Origin: Streptomyces peucetius
Lineage (GTDB): Bacteria > Actinomycetota > Actinomycetes > Streptomycetales > Streptomycetaceae
DNA: 64,000 nucleotides
Assembly: GCF_025854275.1 (NCBI RefSeq)
Contig: NZ_CP107567.1
Coordinates: 5,704,001-5,768,000 of the forward strand
Direction of reading: 5' to 3'
Under the pieces are notes generated by a model. That model was not told where the DNA came from, did no database searches, and saw only the letters and a program-made list of their open reading frames with translations. A program made the translations under genes and the position numbers. This document shows, piece by piece, positions 1 to 8,700 of the stretch (its first letter is position 1; each line of letters begins with the position of its first letter).

Positions 1-1599
1 ACGGGACTGGAGGCGGGGAAGCGGTACTCCGCGTCCGCGTGGATAGAGATCGAACCCGGGAAGTCCCGCCGCACCACGCTGTCCGCCGGCGGTGAGTCAG
101 TGACCGTCGAACGCTCCACGGCGAGGAACCAGGTCGCCGCCTCCGACTGGCACAGCACCTATTTCCAGCGGGCCAAGGTCGCCTTCACCGCACCGGACGA
201 CACCGCGACACTGCGGATCGAGTCCGCGCCCGGCAGCGACGCCCGGGTACGGATCGACGATGTGCGCGTCGTCGCAGGCGCGCCCGCCACCCGGCCGGGA
301 ACGCTCGTGCACGAGGACTTCGAGGCCGTCGACCAGGGCTGGGGCCCGTTCCTGAAGGGTGACGCCGGCGGGGTGACCGACCCCCGCACCCATGTGAGCC
401 AACTGCACGCCCCCTACACCCAGTCCGGCTGGAACGGGAAGCTGATCGACGACGTGCTCAGCGGGAAGGAGTCCCTCAAGGCCCACGACGAGAACACCGG
501 CCTCGTGTACCGCACGGCGCCCTGGACCGTACCGATGAAGGACGGCCGCAGCTACCGGGTCGAGTACGACTACCAGTCCAGCCACGCCGGCGCCTACGAG
601 TGGGTGACCGGCTACGACCGGGCCACCGGCGGCTCGGTCGAGACCCGGCGCACCCCGGTCGGACAGCAGAGGACCACCGGCCGCTTCTCCGAGACCGTGA
701 CCGCGGGCTGCGGCGACACCTGGACCGGACTGCGCAAGCGCGGGGACGCTCCGGACGGCGCCGACTTCGTCATGGACGCCTTCACGGTCACCGACCTCGG
801 CCCCGCGGCGCAGCAGACCGCGTGCGGCACCCTGGCGGTCAGCGCCCCACAGACCCTCGAACCCGGCGACAGGAACGAGATCAAGGCCGTCTTCACCAAC
901 GACGAGACCACCGCGGCGGGCGACGTCCGCCTCGGCCTCAGGCTCCCCGAGGGCTGGACCGCGGAGCCGGCCGGACCGGTGTCGTTCGAGACGGTCCCGC
1001 CCGGCGCCAAGGTCACCCGAACCTGGCAGGTGACGCCTCCGGCCGACGCCGAGTACCGCACGTACTCCATCGGCGCCGCGGCCGACTACACGGTGGGCGG
1101 CTCGGCGCGCGGGCTCACCGCCGCCATCTCGGTCCGCACCCTCCCGCCGCCACCTGCCGCCGACGCCTGGGCCAGCGATCTGGACTGGACGTCCGCCGAG
1201 AACGGCTGGGGCCCGGTCGAACGCGATCTGTCCAACGGCGAGACCGGCGCCGGTGACGGCACCCCGCTGCGGATCGGGGGAATGGCGTACGAGAAGGGCC
1301 TCGGCAGCCACGCCCCCGCGAAGATCCGCTACTACCTGGGCGGGAAGTGCACGTCCTTCACCGCTCAGGTGGGTGTGGACGACGTGCAGACCTCGCGCGG
1401 CAGCGTGCGTTTCGAGGTCCGTGCCGACGGCACGCAGAAGGCCGCCTCCCCGGTGCTGCGCGCCGCCGACCCGGCCTGGTCGCTGACCGCCGACGTCACC
1501 GGCGCCGACTACGTCGAGCTGGTCGTCACCGACGGCGGGGACGGCAACGGCAACGATCACGCCGACTGGGGCGCCGCACGCTTCCACTGCGGCGGCTGA
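1..1599 (+). CDS. Endo-alpha-N-acetylgalactosaminidase-like (GH101) C-terminal part, truncated by window edge
   Basis: The reading frame is open from the first base, so only the last 532 residues are present and the catalytic domain lies outside the window. What is visible is accessory. A beta-sandwich region comes first. It is followed by a module starting near residue 102 with HEDFE and QGWGPFLKGDAGG, then LIDDVL and LKAHDENTGLVYR, a pattern I recognise from GH101 endo-alpha-N-acetylgalactosaminidases. Next is a NEW3-type alpha-galactosidase-associated domain (about residues 285-380), and last an NPCBM carbohydrate-binding domain (about 390-532, with GSHAPAKI and a late Cys). Family members are secreted enzymes that release Gal-GalNAc from O-glycans. 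The assignment to GH101 rests on the non-catalytic part only; another multi-domain glycosidase is possible. Confidence 0.75.
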   Translation, partial: TGLEAGKRYSASAWIEIEPGKSRRTTLSAGGESVTVERSTARNQVAASDWHSTYFQRAKVAFTAPDDTATLRIESAPGSDARVRIDDVRVVAGAPATRPGTLVHEDFEAVDQGWGPFLKGDAGGVTDPRTHVSQLHAPYTQSGWNGKLIDDVLSGKESLKAHDENTGLVYRTAPWTVPMKDGRSYRVEYDYQSSHAGAYEWVTGYDRATGGSVETRRTPVGQQRTTGRFSETVTAGCGDTWTGLRKRGDAPDGADFVMDAFTVTDLGPAAQQTACGTLAVSAPQTLEPGDRNEIKAVFTNDETTAAGDVRLGLRLPEGWTAEPAGPVSFETVPPGAKVTRTWQVTPPADAEYRTYSIGAAADYTVGGSARGLTAAISVRTLPPPPAADAWASDLDWTSAENGWGPVERDLSNGETGAGDGTPLRIGGMAYEKGLGSHAPAKIRYYLGGKCTSFTAQVGVDDVQTSRGSVRFEVRADGTQKAASPVLRAADPAWSLTADVTGADYVELVVTDGGDGNGNDHADWGAARFHCGG

Positions 1600-1604
1600 C
1601 GACC

Positions 1605-1642
1605 CCGGGTGGGCGGCCCGGTACGGTGGGCCGCCCACCCGG
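1605..1642 (+). terminator. Hairpin terminator after the glycosidase gene
   Basis: A perfect 15-bp stem (1605-1619 with 1628-1642; core GGGTGGGCGGCCC) closes an 8-nt loop six bases after the stop codon. There is no T tract, which is usual for Streptomyces terminators. Confidence 0.8.
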
Positions 1643-1839
1643 ATTAACCCGAGCAGCGCACAGCGCCCGGCGTGGCTGTGACGTGACTCTCGGCCGGAGA
1701 GCTTGTCGGACCTCAACAAAGGGCCACCGCGCTGAGCTGGTGGTTGGCGCTCTGGGCCCAATGGTTCTGTCCAAGTCCGACAGGAGAACGGGCGCGAGAC
1801 TGTACGGAGTCAACGGCGGGGTTTCCTTGGTCGGATCCG

Positions 1840-1845
1840 TAGGGT
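1840..1845 (+). promoter_or_regulatory. -10-like hexamer placed for a leaderless accB transcript
   Basis: TAGGGT ends exactly six bases before the accB ATG and no Shine-Dalgarno sequence precedes that ATG. Transcription would therefore start at or next to the start codon. No convincing -35 was found 16-18 bp upstream, so this is an inference from spacing. Confidence 0.4.
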
Positions 1846-1851
1846 CGATGC

Positions 1852-3435
1852 ATGACCGTTTTGGACGAGACCACCAGCGAGCCGAGCGACGCACGCGGCC
1901 GGGTGGCCGAGCTGCACGAGATCCGTGAGCAGGCGCTGGGCGGACCGAGCGAGAAGGCGACCGAGGCGCAGCATGCGAAGGGCAAGCTGACGGCTCGGGA
2001 GCGGATCGCGTTGCTGGTGGACGAGGGTTCGTTCCGTGAGGTGGAGCAGTTGCGCCGGCATCGGGCGACGGGTTTCGGCCTGGAGGCGAAGAAGCCGTAC
2101 ACCGATGGTGTGGTGACGGGCTGGGGGACGGTCGAGGGCCGGACGGTCTTCGTGTACGCGCATGATTTCCGGATCTTCGGCGGTGCGCTGGGCGAGGCCC
2201 ATGCCACGAAGATCCATAAGATCATGGACATGGCGATCGCGGCGGGTGCGCCGCTGGTGTCGCTGAACGACGGTGCGGGCGCGCGTATCCAGGAGGGTGT
2301 GTCGGCGCTGGCCGGTTACGGCGGGATCTTCCAGCGCAACACCAGGGCCTCCGGGGTCATCCCGCAGATCAGTGTGATGCTGGGTCCGTGCGCGGGCGGT
2401 GCGGCCTACAGCCCGGCCCTGACGGACTTCGTGTTCATGGTCCGTGACACCTCGCAGATGTTCATCACCGGTCCGGACGTGGTCAAGGCGGTCACGGGCG
2501 AGGAGATCACGCAGAACGGCCTGGGCGGTGCGGACGTGCACGCCGAGACCTCGGGCGTGGCGCACTTCGCCTACGACGACGAGGAGACCTGCATCGCCGA
2601 GGTCCGCTACCTCCTGTCGATGCTCCCCTCGAACAACCGGGAGAACCCGCCCACTGCCTCGTGCGACGACCCGGCCGAGCGCCGTTCGGACGTACTCCTC
2701 GACCTGGTCCCCGCCGACGGCAACCGGCCCTACGACATGGCCAAGGTGATCGAGGAGCTCGTCGACGACGGCGAGTACCTGGAGGTCCACGAACGCTGGG
2801 CCCGCAACATCATCTGCGCACTGGCCCGGCTGGACGGACAGGTCGTGGGCATCGTCGCCAACCAGCCCCAGTCCCTCGCGGGTGTGCTGGACATCGAGGC
2901 CTCCGAGAAGGCCGCCCGCTTCGTTCAGATGTGCGACGCCTTCAACATCCCGATCCTCACCCTGCTCGACGTACCCGGCTTCCTGCCCGGCGTCGACCAG
3001 GAGCACGGCGGCATCATCCGCCACGGCGCCAAACTGCTCTACGCGTACTGCAACGCCACCGTCCCCCGCATCTCGCTCATCCTGCGGAAGGCGTACGGCG
3101 GTGCCTACATCGTCATGGACTCCCAGTCCATCGGCGCGGACCTCACCTACGCCTGGCCGACGAACGAGATCGCGGTCATGGGCGCGGAGGGCGCGGCGAA
3201 CGTCATCTTCCGCCGGCAGATCGCCGACGCCGAGGACCCCGAGGCGATGCGCAAGCGCATGGTCAAGGAGTACAAGGCCGAACTCATGCACCCGTACTAC
3301 GCGGCGGAGCGCGGCCTCGTCGACGACGTCATCGACCCGGCCGAGACCCGCGAGGTGCTCATCCGCTCCCTCGCGATGCTGCGTACCAAGCACGCCGACC
3401 TGCCGTCCCGCAAGCACGGCAACCCCCCGCAGTGA
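1852..3435 (+). CDS. accB: Acyl-CoA carboxylase carboxyltransferase (beta) subunit, AccB type
   Basis: This is the 527-residue biotin-dependent carboxyltransferase subunit. It transfers CO2 from carboxybiotin to acetyl- or propionyl-CoA, giving malonyl- and methylmalonyl-CoA for fatty acid and polyketide synthesis. Two crotonase-like halves are visible, with the glycine-rich CoA/biotin segments CAGGAAYSPALTDF (about 182-195) and YGGAYIVMDSQSIGAD. The Ile after GGAY corresponds to the position where, as I recall, AccB has Ile and PccB has Asp, favouring accB over pccB. Full family length. Followed 28 bp later by the epsilon subunit gene, as in known acc operons. The first half uses unusually many G/T-ending codons compared with the C-rich second half. 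Confidence 0.95.
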   Translation: MTVLDETTSEPSDARGRVAELHEIREQALGGPSEKATEAQHAKGKLTARERIALLVDEGSFREVEQLRRHRATGFGLEAKKPYTDGVVTGWGTVEGRTVFVYAHDFRIFGGALGEAHATKIHKIMDMAIAAGAPLVSLNDGAGARIQEGVSALAGYGGIFQRNTRASGVIPQISVMLGPCAGGAAYSPALTDFVFMVRDTSQMFITGPDVVKAVTGEEITQNGLGGADVHAETSGVAHFAYDDEETCIAEVRYLLSMLPSNNRENPPTASCDDPAERRSDVLLDLVPADGNRPYDMAKVIEELVDDGEYLEVHERWARNIICALARLDGQVVGIVANQPQSLAGVLDIEASEKAARFVQMCDAFNIPILTLLDVPGFLPGVDQEHGGIIRHGAKLLYAYCNATVPRISLILRKAYGGAYIVMDSQSIGADLTYAWPTNEIAVMGAEGAANVIFRRQIADAEDPEAMRKRMVKEYKAELMHPYYAAERGLVDDVIDPAETREVLIRSLAMLRTKHADLPSRKHGNPPQ

Positions 3436-3463
3436 TCCTGCGACCGGACTGGAGCCCCACATC

Positions 3464-3673
3464 ATGAGCACTCCCAGCGATCCGTCCTCACTCCTGCGCG
3501 TCGAGAAGGGTCACGCCGACCCCGAGGAGCTGGCCGCCATCACCGCGGTCCTGCTGGCCCGCGCGGCCGGCCGGCCCGACGAGACCCCGGCCCACCGCGG
3601 CCGCACCACGGCCGGCTGGCGCCGCCTGGAACGCCAGAGCGGCTTCCGCCCCTCCCACAGCTGGCAGGGCTGA
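3464..3673 (+). CDS. accE: Acyl-CoA carboxylase epsilon subunit
   Basis: A 69-residue protein. The first part has the pattern LLRVEKGHADPEELAAITAVL, a single long helix, followed by a polar linker and a C-terminal WRRLERQSGFRPSHSWQ segment. This is the characteristic layout of the small epsilon subunits that stimulate actinobacterial acyl-CoA carboxylase complexes by bridging alpha and beta subunits. The ATG lies 28 bp after the accB stop. The two genes are almost certainly cotranscribed and end together at the strong hairpin 12 bp downstream. Confidence 0.9.
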   Translation: MSTPSDPSSLLRVEKGHADPEELAAITAVLLARAAGRPDETPAHRGRTTAGWRRLERQSGFRPSHSWQG

Positions 3674-3684
3674 TCCCCCGACCC

Positions 3685-3720
3685 GTCAGGCCCCGCACAC
3701 GACCGTGTGCGGGGCCTGAC
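3685..3720 (+). terminator. 16-bp hairpin terminator of accBE
   Basis: Perfect inverted repeat 3685-3700 / 3705-3720 (GTCAGGCCCCGCACAC) with a 4-nt GACC loop, twelve bases after the accE stop. Confidence 0.85.
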
Positions 3721-4028
3721 GCATGCCGCACCGGCCGCTCTGCCATCACGAGGGCGGCCGCCCCTGCTTCCACCTCCCAAGGGCCGGCGGCGCTGCCGTC
3801 CGGTTCGACGCCGTACTTGCGAAGTCGCTCCGCCTCCGGGCGCTGTCCCGTCCGTGCCCGCAGCTCCGCCATGATCCAGAGGGCCCCTCTCGTTGCGGTC
3901 ATCAGCTCGCGCCGGACCCGGCCGGCCCCGCCCACGACGAAGGCCCCGTACTCCACAGGCAGGAGCACGGGGCCTTCGTCACAGGCGTTCGGCGCGCGAG
4001 CGCGGGCCGCCGGTGACCGCAGGGACGG
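3721..4028. other. Intergenic region between convergent acc and conservon operons
   Basis: No gene is called here. A minus-strand open frame beginning at GTG 3968 has good codon bias and a plausible peptide (ELRARTGQRPEAERLRKYG). It runs through the accBE terminator into accE antisense without a stop, so at best it is a gene remnant. The region also holds the conservon terminator at 3936-3980. Confidence 0.5.
3936..3980 (-). terminator. Hairpin terminator of the proximal conservon
   Basis: Perfect 14-bp stem, 3936-3949 / 3967-3980 (GACGAAGGCCCCGT), 17-nt loop, 48 bp beyond the cvnD stop on the minus strand. Confidence 0.7.
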
Positions 4029-4610
4029 TTACCGCAGACGCGCCATCAGTGCGTGCTCGACGAGGGTGATGAGGGCGCTCTTGGCGTCGGCGCGGTGGCG
4101 GGCGTCGGTGGTGATGATGGGGGTGTCGGGGCCGATCTGGAGTGCTTCGCGGACTTCTTCGGGGTTGTAGGGCTGGTGTCCGTCGAAGCCGTTGAGGGCG
4201 ATGACGAAGGGCAGTCCGGAGTTCTCGAAGTAGTCGACGGCGGGGAAGCAGTCGGCGAGGCGGCGGGTGTCGACGAGGACGACGGCGCCGATGGCGCCGC
4301 GGACGAGGTCGTCCCACATGAACCAGAAGCGGTCCTGTCCGGGGGTGCCGAACAGGTACAGGATCAGGTCCTGGTCGAGGGTGATGCGGCCGAAGTCCAT
4401 GGCGACGGTCGTCGTCGTCTTGTCGCCGGTGTGGGTGAGGTCGTCGATGCCCGCGGACGCGGAGGTCATGACGGCTTCGGTACGCAGCGGGTTGATCTCC
4501 GAGACGGCGCCGACGAACGTGGTCTTGCCCACGCCGAAGCCGCCCGCCACCACGATCTTCGCGCTGGTGGTTGAGCGGGCAGCACCGCCGCTAGAGCTTG
4601 CGAAGTCCAC
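4029..4610 (-). CDS. cvnD: Conservon GTPase CvnD (proximal operon)
   Basis: A 193-residue small Ras-like GTP-binding protein. Motifs: P-loop GGFGVGKTTFVGAV (about 22-35), G3-type GTPGQDRFWFMWDD (about 90-103) and an NKxD-like NGFD (about 138). Family proteins act as the switch of the membrane-associated conservon complex and control aerial growth and antibiotic production in Streptomyces. The GTG start overlaps the cvnC stop by 20 bp, indicating translational coupling. A 383-bp stretch is identical in DNA to the second cvnD at 9397-9978, suggesting gene conversion. It differs at the protein level by only a few residues, near both ends. Confidence 0.95.
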   Translation of the reverse strand: MDFASSSGGAARSTTSAKIVVAGGFGVGKTTFVGAVSEINPLRTEAVMTSASAGIDDLTHTGDKTTTTVAMDFGRITLDQDLILYLFGTPGQDRFWFMWDDLVRGAIGAVVLVDTRRLADCFPAVDYFENSGLPFVIALNGFDGHQPYNPEEVREALQIGPDTPIITTDARHRADAKSALITLVEHALMARLR

Positions 4611-5220
4611 TGAGCACCCTTTCGAGCAGTGTCACGTCTGGCTGGCCGCCGGCGGACTCGTCGCCGCCGGGCTGATGGATGGCGACAAGTCCGGCCTCCG
4701 CCAGGTCGGCGACGAGGATCCGGGCAACGCCGAGGGGGATGGAGAGGAGGGCCGAGATCTCGGCGACCGACTTGATCTCGAAGCACAGCCGGCAGATCCG
4801 CTGGTGCTCGGGCAACTGCCCCTGCAGCCGGGACGGATCGGCCGTGGTGCTGACCAGCGCCTCGATGGCGAGCTGGTATCGCGGCCGGGTCCGGCCGCCG
4901 GTCATGGCGTACGGACGGACCAGCGGGTTGTGCCTGCCGGACCCGCCGCCCGACGCGTTGGAGGGCCCCTGTGCCCGCCGCGGCGACGTCGGCTGGTCCC
5001 TGGGTGCTCCTCCGGGGCCCTGCGGCCCCGTGGGCGTACCCGGCTGGTGCTGACCGTACGCAGGGTCGTAGGACGGCTGGTAGGGCGACTGCGGCTGCTG
5101 ATAGGGCGACTGGGCGCCCTCTCTGCCCGGCGCAGGAGGAAAGTTGAAGCGGTTGTCTGTGTGCTCACCGTGCGGCTGATGACCACCCTCGTAAGGGCGC
5201 CCGCCTGGGGGTGTTGCCAC
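4591..5220 (-). CDS. cvnC: Conservon DUF742 protein CvnC (proximal operon), with long low-complexity N-terminus
   Basis: A 209-residue protein. The C-terminal 100 residues are the DUF742 core (LVRPYAMTGGRTRPRYQLA, then KSVAEISALLSIPLGVARIL, a winged-helix-like pattern, and LLERVLSGLRKL). The first ~110 residues are Gly/Pro/Gln/Tyr-rich (repeated YQQPQSPYQ-like segments) and are absent from the second cvnC. The GTG at 5220 is chosen because AGGAGG lies four bases upstream. A longer open frame to 5280 has no ribosome site. Acts with CvnB and CvnD in the conservon complex; exact role unknown. Confidence 0.9.
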   Translation of the reverse strand: MATPPGGRPYEGGHQPHGEHTDNRFNFPPAPGREGAQSPYQQPQSPYQPSYDPAYGQHQPGTPTGPQGPGGAPRDQPTSPRRAQGPSNASGGGSGRHNPLVRPYAMTGGRTRPRYQLAIEALVSTTADPSRLQGQLPEHQRICRLCFEIKSVAEISALLSIPLGVARILVADLAEAGLVAIHQPGGDESAGGQPDVTLLERVLSGLRKL

Positions 5221-5339
5221 GATTCCTCCTCCGACTGCCTGTCGCCGGTCCCTGTCCCTGTGGAGCCCGCGCCACCGCACCTTAACGGTGCGGTGGCGTG
5301 AAACGCACTGTCTGTCTACTGATCAAGAAGCACGAACGC

Positions 5340-5762
5340 TCAGTTGAGCAGGCTTCCCTGGAGCTCCGCACGCAGGTCTGGGGTGAGGACGCTGCCCGCA
5401 CGGTCGACCAGGAGTGCCATCTCGTAGCCGACGAGGCCGATGTCCGCCTCGGGGTGGGCGAGGACGGCCAGCGAGGAGCCGTCGGAGATGGACATGATGA
5501 AGAGGAAGCCGCGCTCCATCTCCACGACCGTCTGGTTGACGGCGCCGCCTTCGAAGATCCGGGATGCTCCCGCGGTCAGCGAAGTCAGGCCGGAGGCCAC
5601 GGCCGCCAGCTGATCGGCGCGGTCGCGCGGGAAACCTTCGGACATCGCCAGCAGGAGTCCGTCGGCGGAGACCACCACCGTGTGGGACACCCCGGGGGTG
5701 TTGTCCACGAAGTTGGTGATCAACCAGTTCAGATTCTGCGCCGCCTGGCTCATCGGGCTCAC
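5340..5762 (-). CDS. cvnB: Conservon roadblock/LC7 protein CvnB (proximal operon)
   Basis: A 140-residue roadblock/LC7 domain protein (NWLITNFVDNTPGVSHTVVVSADGLLLA, then LTSLTAGASRIFEGG), the family that regulates small GTPases such as CvnD. The GTG at 5762 sits eight bases after GGAG and two bases past the cvnA stop. An internal ATG at 5753 (137 residues) lacks a correctly spaced ribosome site, although many homologues are annotated from it. The protein is nearly identical to the second CvnB at 10501-10923. Cytoplasmic, probably at the membrane with CvnA. Confidence 0.93.
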   Translation of the reverse strand: MSPMSQAAQNLNWLITNFVDNTPGVSHTVVVSADGLLLAMSEGFPRDRADQLAAVASGLTSLTAGASRIFEGGAVNQTVVEMERGFLFIMSISDGSSLAVLAHPEADIGLVGYEMALLVDRAGSVLTPDLRAELQGSLLN

Positions 5763-5763
5763 A

Positions 5764-8700
5764 CTAACGCTCCTGGTTGTAGGTACTGCCCGGGCCGTGG
5801 CCCGGTCCGTTCGTGTCCGTTCCCGCGCTGCGTCCCTGCTGGACACCGCGCCGCAGGTTGCTCAACCTGCCGCGCACGTCCTCAGGGGCACGGGAGACCT
5901 GTGGGCCGCCCTGCGGGGTCTGCTCGGCCGTGCCCTCGATCAGGTTGGCCTTGGGCACCCGCCGGGGAAGACCGGACGAGGTGACCCCGCCCGCCTTCGG
6001 GTCCCGAAGCTTCTCCGCCCGCTGCCAGCGCTCGTCGTTGGCCGAACGCCAGGAGTCGGAGCCCGCCTCGCCGCCGAAGCCGCCCGCGTCGCTGCCGTCC
6101 GCTTCCGCGGTCTGCCCGTTCTGCCCCGTGGAGGGAGGCTGCTCGGACCCCTGCGGCCACGGCGACTGCGACTGCGACTGCTGGGCCGGCGGCGTCTGGC
6201 TGCCGCCGCGCCGGGGGAGGCCGGCATCCGTCAGCTCGTGGCTGCTGCTCGGAGACGGTCCCGGACGGTCGAAGCCTACGCGGTCCTGACCGTTCGTGGG
6301 AACGCCGGCTGAAGATTCCGCTTCGGCCCGGTAATCCGGCTGCTGCGCGTCCTCGTAGCCGCCCTGACCGGCCCACTGCGCCTGCTGGGACTGGGTGTTG
6401 TACTGGCCGTCGTACTGCGGCTCGGCGCTCTGCGGTTCCTGGTATGTGGCTTCCGCATATGCCTGGTGCGAATCCTGGCGCCCGCCGTGCTCCGGGTAGC
6501 CGCCGGCTGCCGGCCGGTACGCGTCCTCGTAGCCGCCCTGGTACTGGTCGTACCCGGACTGCTGGTTCTGCTCGTACGACGGCTGCTGGTTCTGCGCGTA
6601 GCCCTGGGCGTACTCCTGGCCGTACTCGGAGCCGTGCTCCTGCTGAGGCTCCTGGCGCTGCTCGTACGGCATCTCGTCGCGGTACAGCGGCCGCTCGCCG
6701 CCCTGTGCCTGGGCCTCCAGGGCCGCGCGGCGCTCCTCGCGCATCAGGGAGCGGCCCACGGGGTCGAGCTGGGCCGAGGAGTCCTCGGAGGGCTGCTCGT
6801 AGCGGGAGTCGTCGAAACCGAGCTCCGCCGCGGTCCGCAGCGGGGCGGACTCGTACGACTGCTGCTCCGGGATGATCTGCGAGACCGTGAAGTCGTCCTC
6901 CGGCAGCGCCTCGCCACCGCCACCGTGGGTGATGGCGTCGGGGAGCATGACCAGCGAGGTGGTGCCGGCCTGCTCGCCGGAGGGGCGCAGCTGGACACGG
7001 ATGCCGTGCCGGTCGGCCAGGCGGCCGACCACGAACAGGCCCATGCGCTGGGAGACGGCGGCGTCCACGGTCGGCGGGTTGGCCAGCTTGTGGTTGATGT
7101 CCGCGAAGTCCTCGGCGGTGAGGCCGATGCCCTTGTCGTGGATCTCGACCATCACACGGCCGTCGGGCAGCCGGGTCGCGGTGACGCGGACCTTGGTCTG
7201 CGGCGAGGAGAACGTGGTGGCGTTCTCCAGCAGCTCGGCGAGCAGGTGCACGAGGTCGGTCACGGCCTGGCCGTGGATCTCGGTCTCCGGGACGCCGGTG
7301 AGCTCGATGCGCTCGTAGGACTCCACCTCGGAGGAGGCGGCGCGCAGCACGTCCACCAGCGGCACCGGCTGGTTCCAGCGGCGGCCGGGCTCCTCGCCGG
7401 CGAGGATGAGGAGGTTCTCGCCGTTGCGGCGCATACGGGTCGCCAGGTGGTCCAGCTTGAAGAGGTTCTCCAGCTGGTCCGGGTCGGCCTCGTTGTTCTC
7501 CAGGTCGGTGATCAGGGTCAGCTGGCCCTCGATCAGTGACTGGTTGCGCTGGGACAGGTTGGTGAAGATCGCGTTGACGTTGCCCCGGAGCATGGCCTGC
7601 TCGGCGGCGAGCCGGACGGCCTCGCGGTGCACCTGGTCGAAGGCGCGGGCGACCTCGCCGATCTCGTCCTGGGTGTTGATCGGGATCGGCTGCACACGGG
7701 TGTCGACCCGGCCCGGCTCGGTGCGGGACAGCTGGTCGACGAGCATCGGCAGGCGCTGCTCGGCGATCCCGAAGGCGGCGGTGCGCAGCTGGCGCATCGA
7801 GCGGCTCATCTGGCGGGCCATGAGGCCGGCCAGGATGAAGGCGGCGAGCAGGGCGATGACGACGATGAGGCCGGTGGTGATGGCGTCGGTGCGGGCGTCG
7901 TCGGAGATCTCGGCGGCCTCGGCCACGGCCCGGTCCACGAGGTCGTTCTCGATCTCCGTGTAGCCGTCGAACTTGGCGGTGGCGGCGCCCATCCACGTCT
8001 CGGGCGTGACGTCCTGCGTCTTCAGCTTGTCCGGGCTGGTGCCGGAGCCGATCGCGGTCGCCATGCCGGTGAAGACCGAGCCGTCGGGGCCCTTCGGCGG
8101 GTCGAGGCCGGCGGCCGCCAGGCGCTTGCCGCCCTCGGTGGCCTTGGCCGTCATGATTTCCTTGAGCCGCGCGGTGTCGGCCTCCGTACCGCCGGAGACG
8201 TACTCGCCGATCGCGATCTGCTCGAGGTAGTTGTACGAGTTGAAGGCGATCGTCTGCTTCTCGAGGACGTTCTCGTCCTTGCTCGGCCGCAGCAGCAGGT
8301 GCATACCGATCGAGCGCTGCAGCGACGCGGCGGCCTTGGCGAGCTGGACCGCGTAGACGGTACGGCCGTAGCTGGTGACGTTGCCGGTGCCGAGGCCGAG
8401 CTCGTTGGCGAACTCCATCAGCACGTGCTGGATCTTGACGTAGCCTTCTTCGGTCTGCACCGGGTCGAGGGCCTTGGTGTAGGCCGCCTTGCGCAGATCG
8501 TCGAGCTTCGGCTCCTCCTGCCGGAACAGCTGGAGACGGCGCTCGAGACCCTGCCCGTCGGGCATGTTCTCGACGGCCTCGTCGAACTTGACCGCGGCCG
8601 CGTCGGTGGTCTCGTACGCCTCGGTGACGACCGACACCTGGCGGGCGTCCTCGCTGGTGGCCAGCAGCAGGGGCTGTGCGGTCAGGTCACGCTCGTTGAG

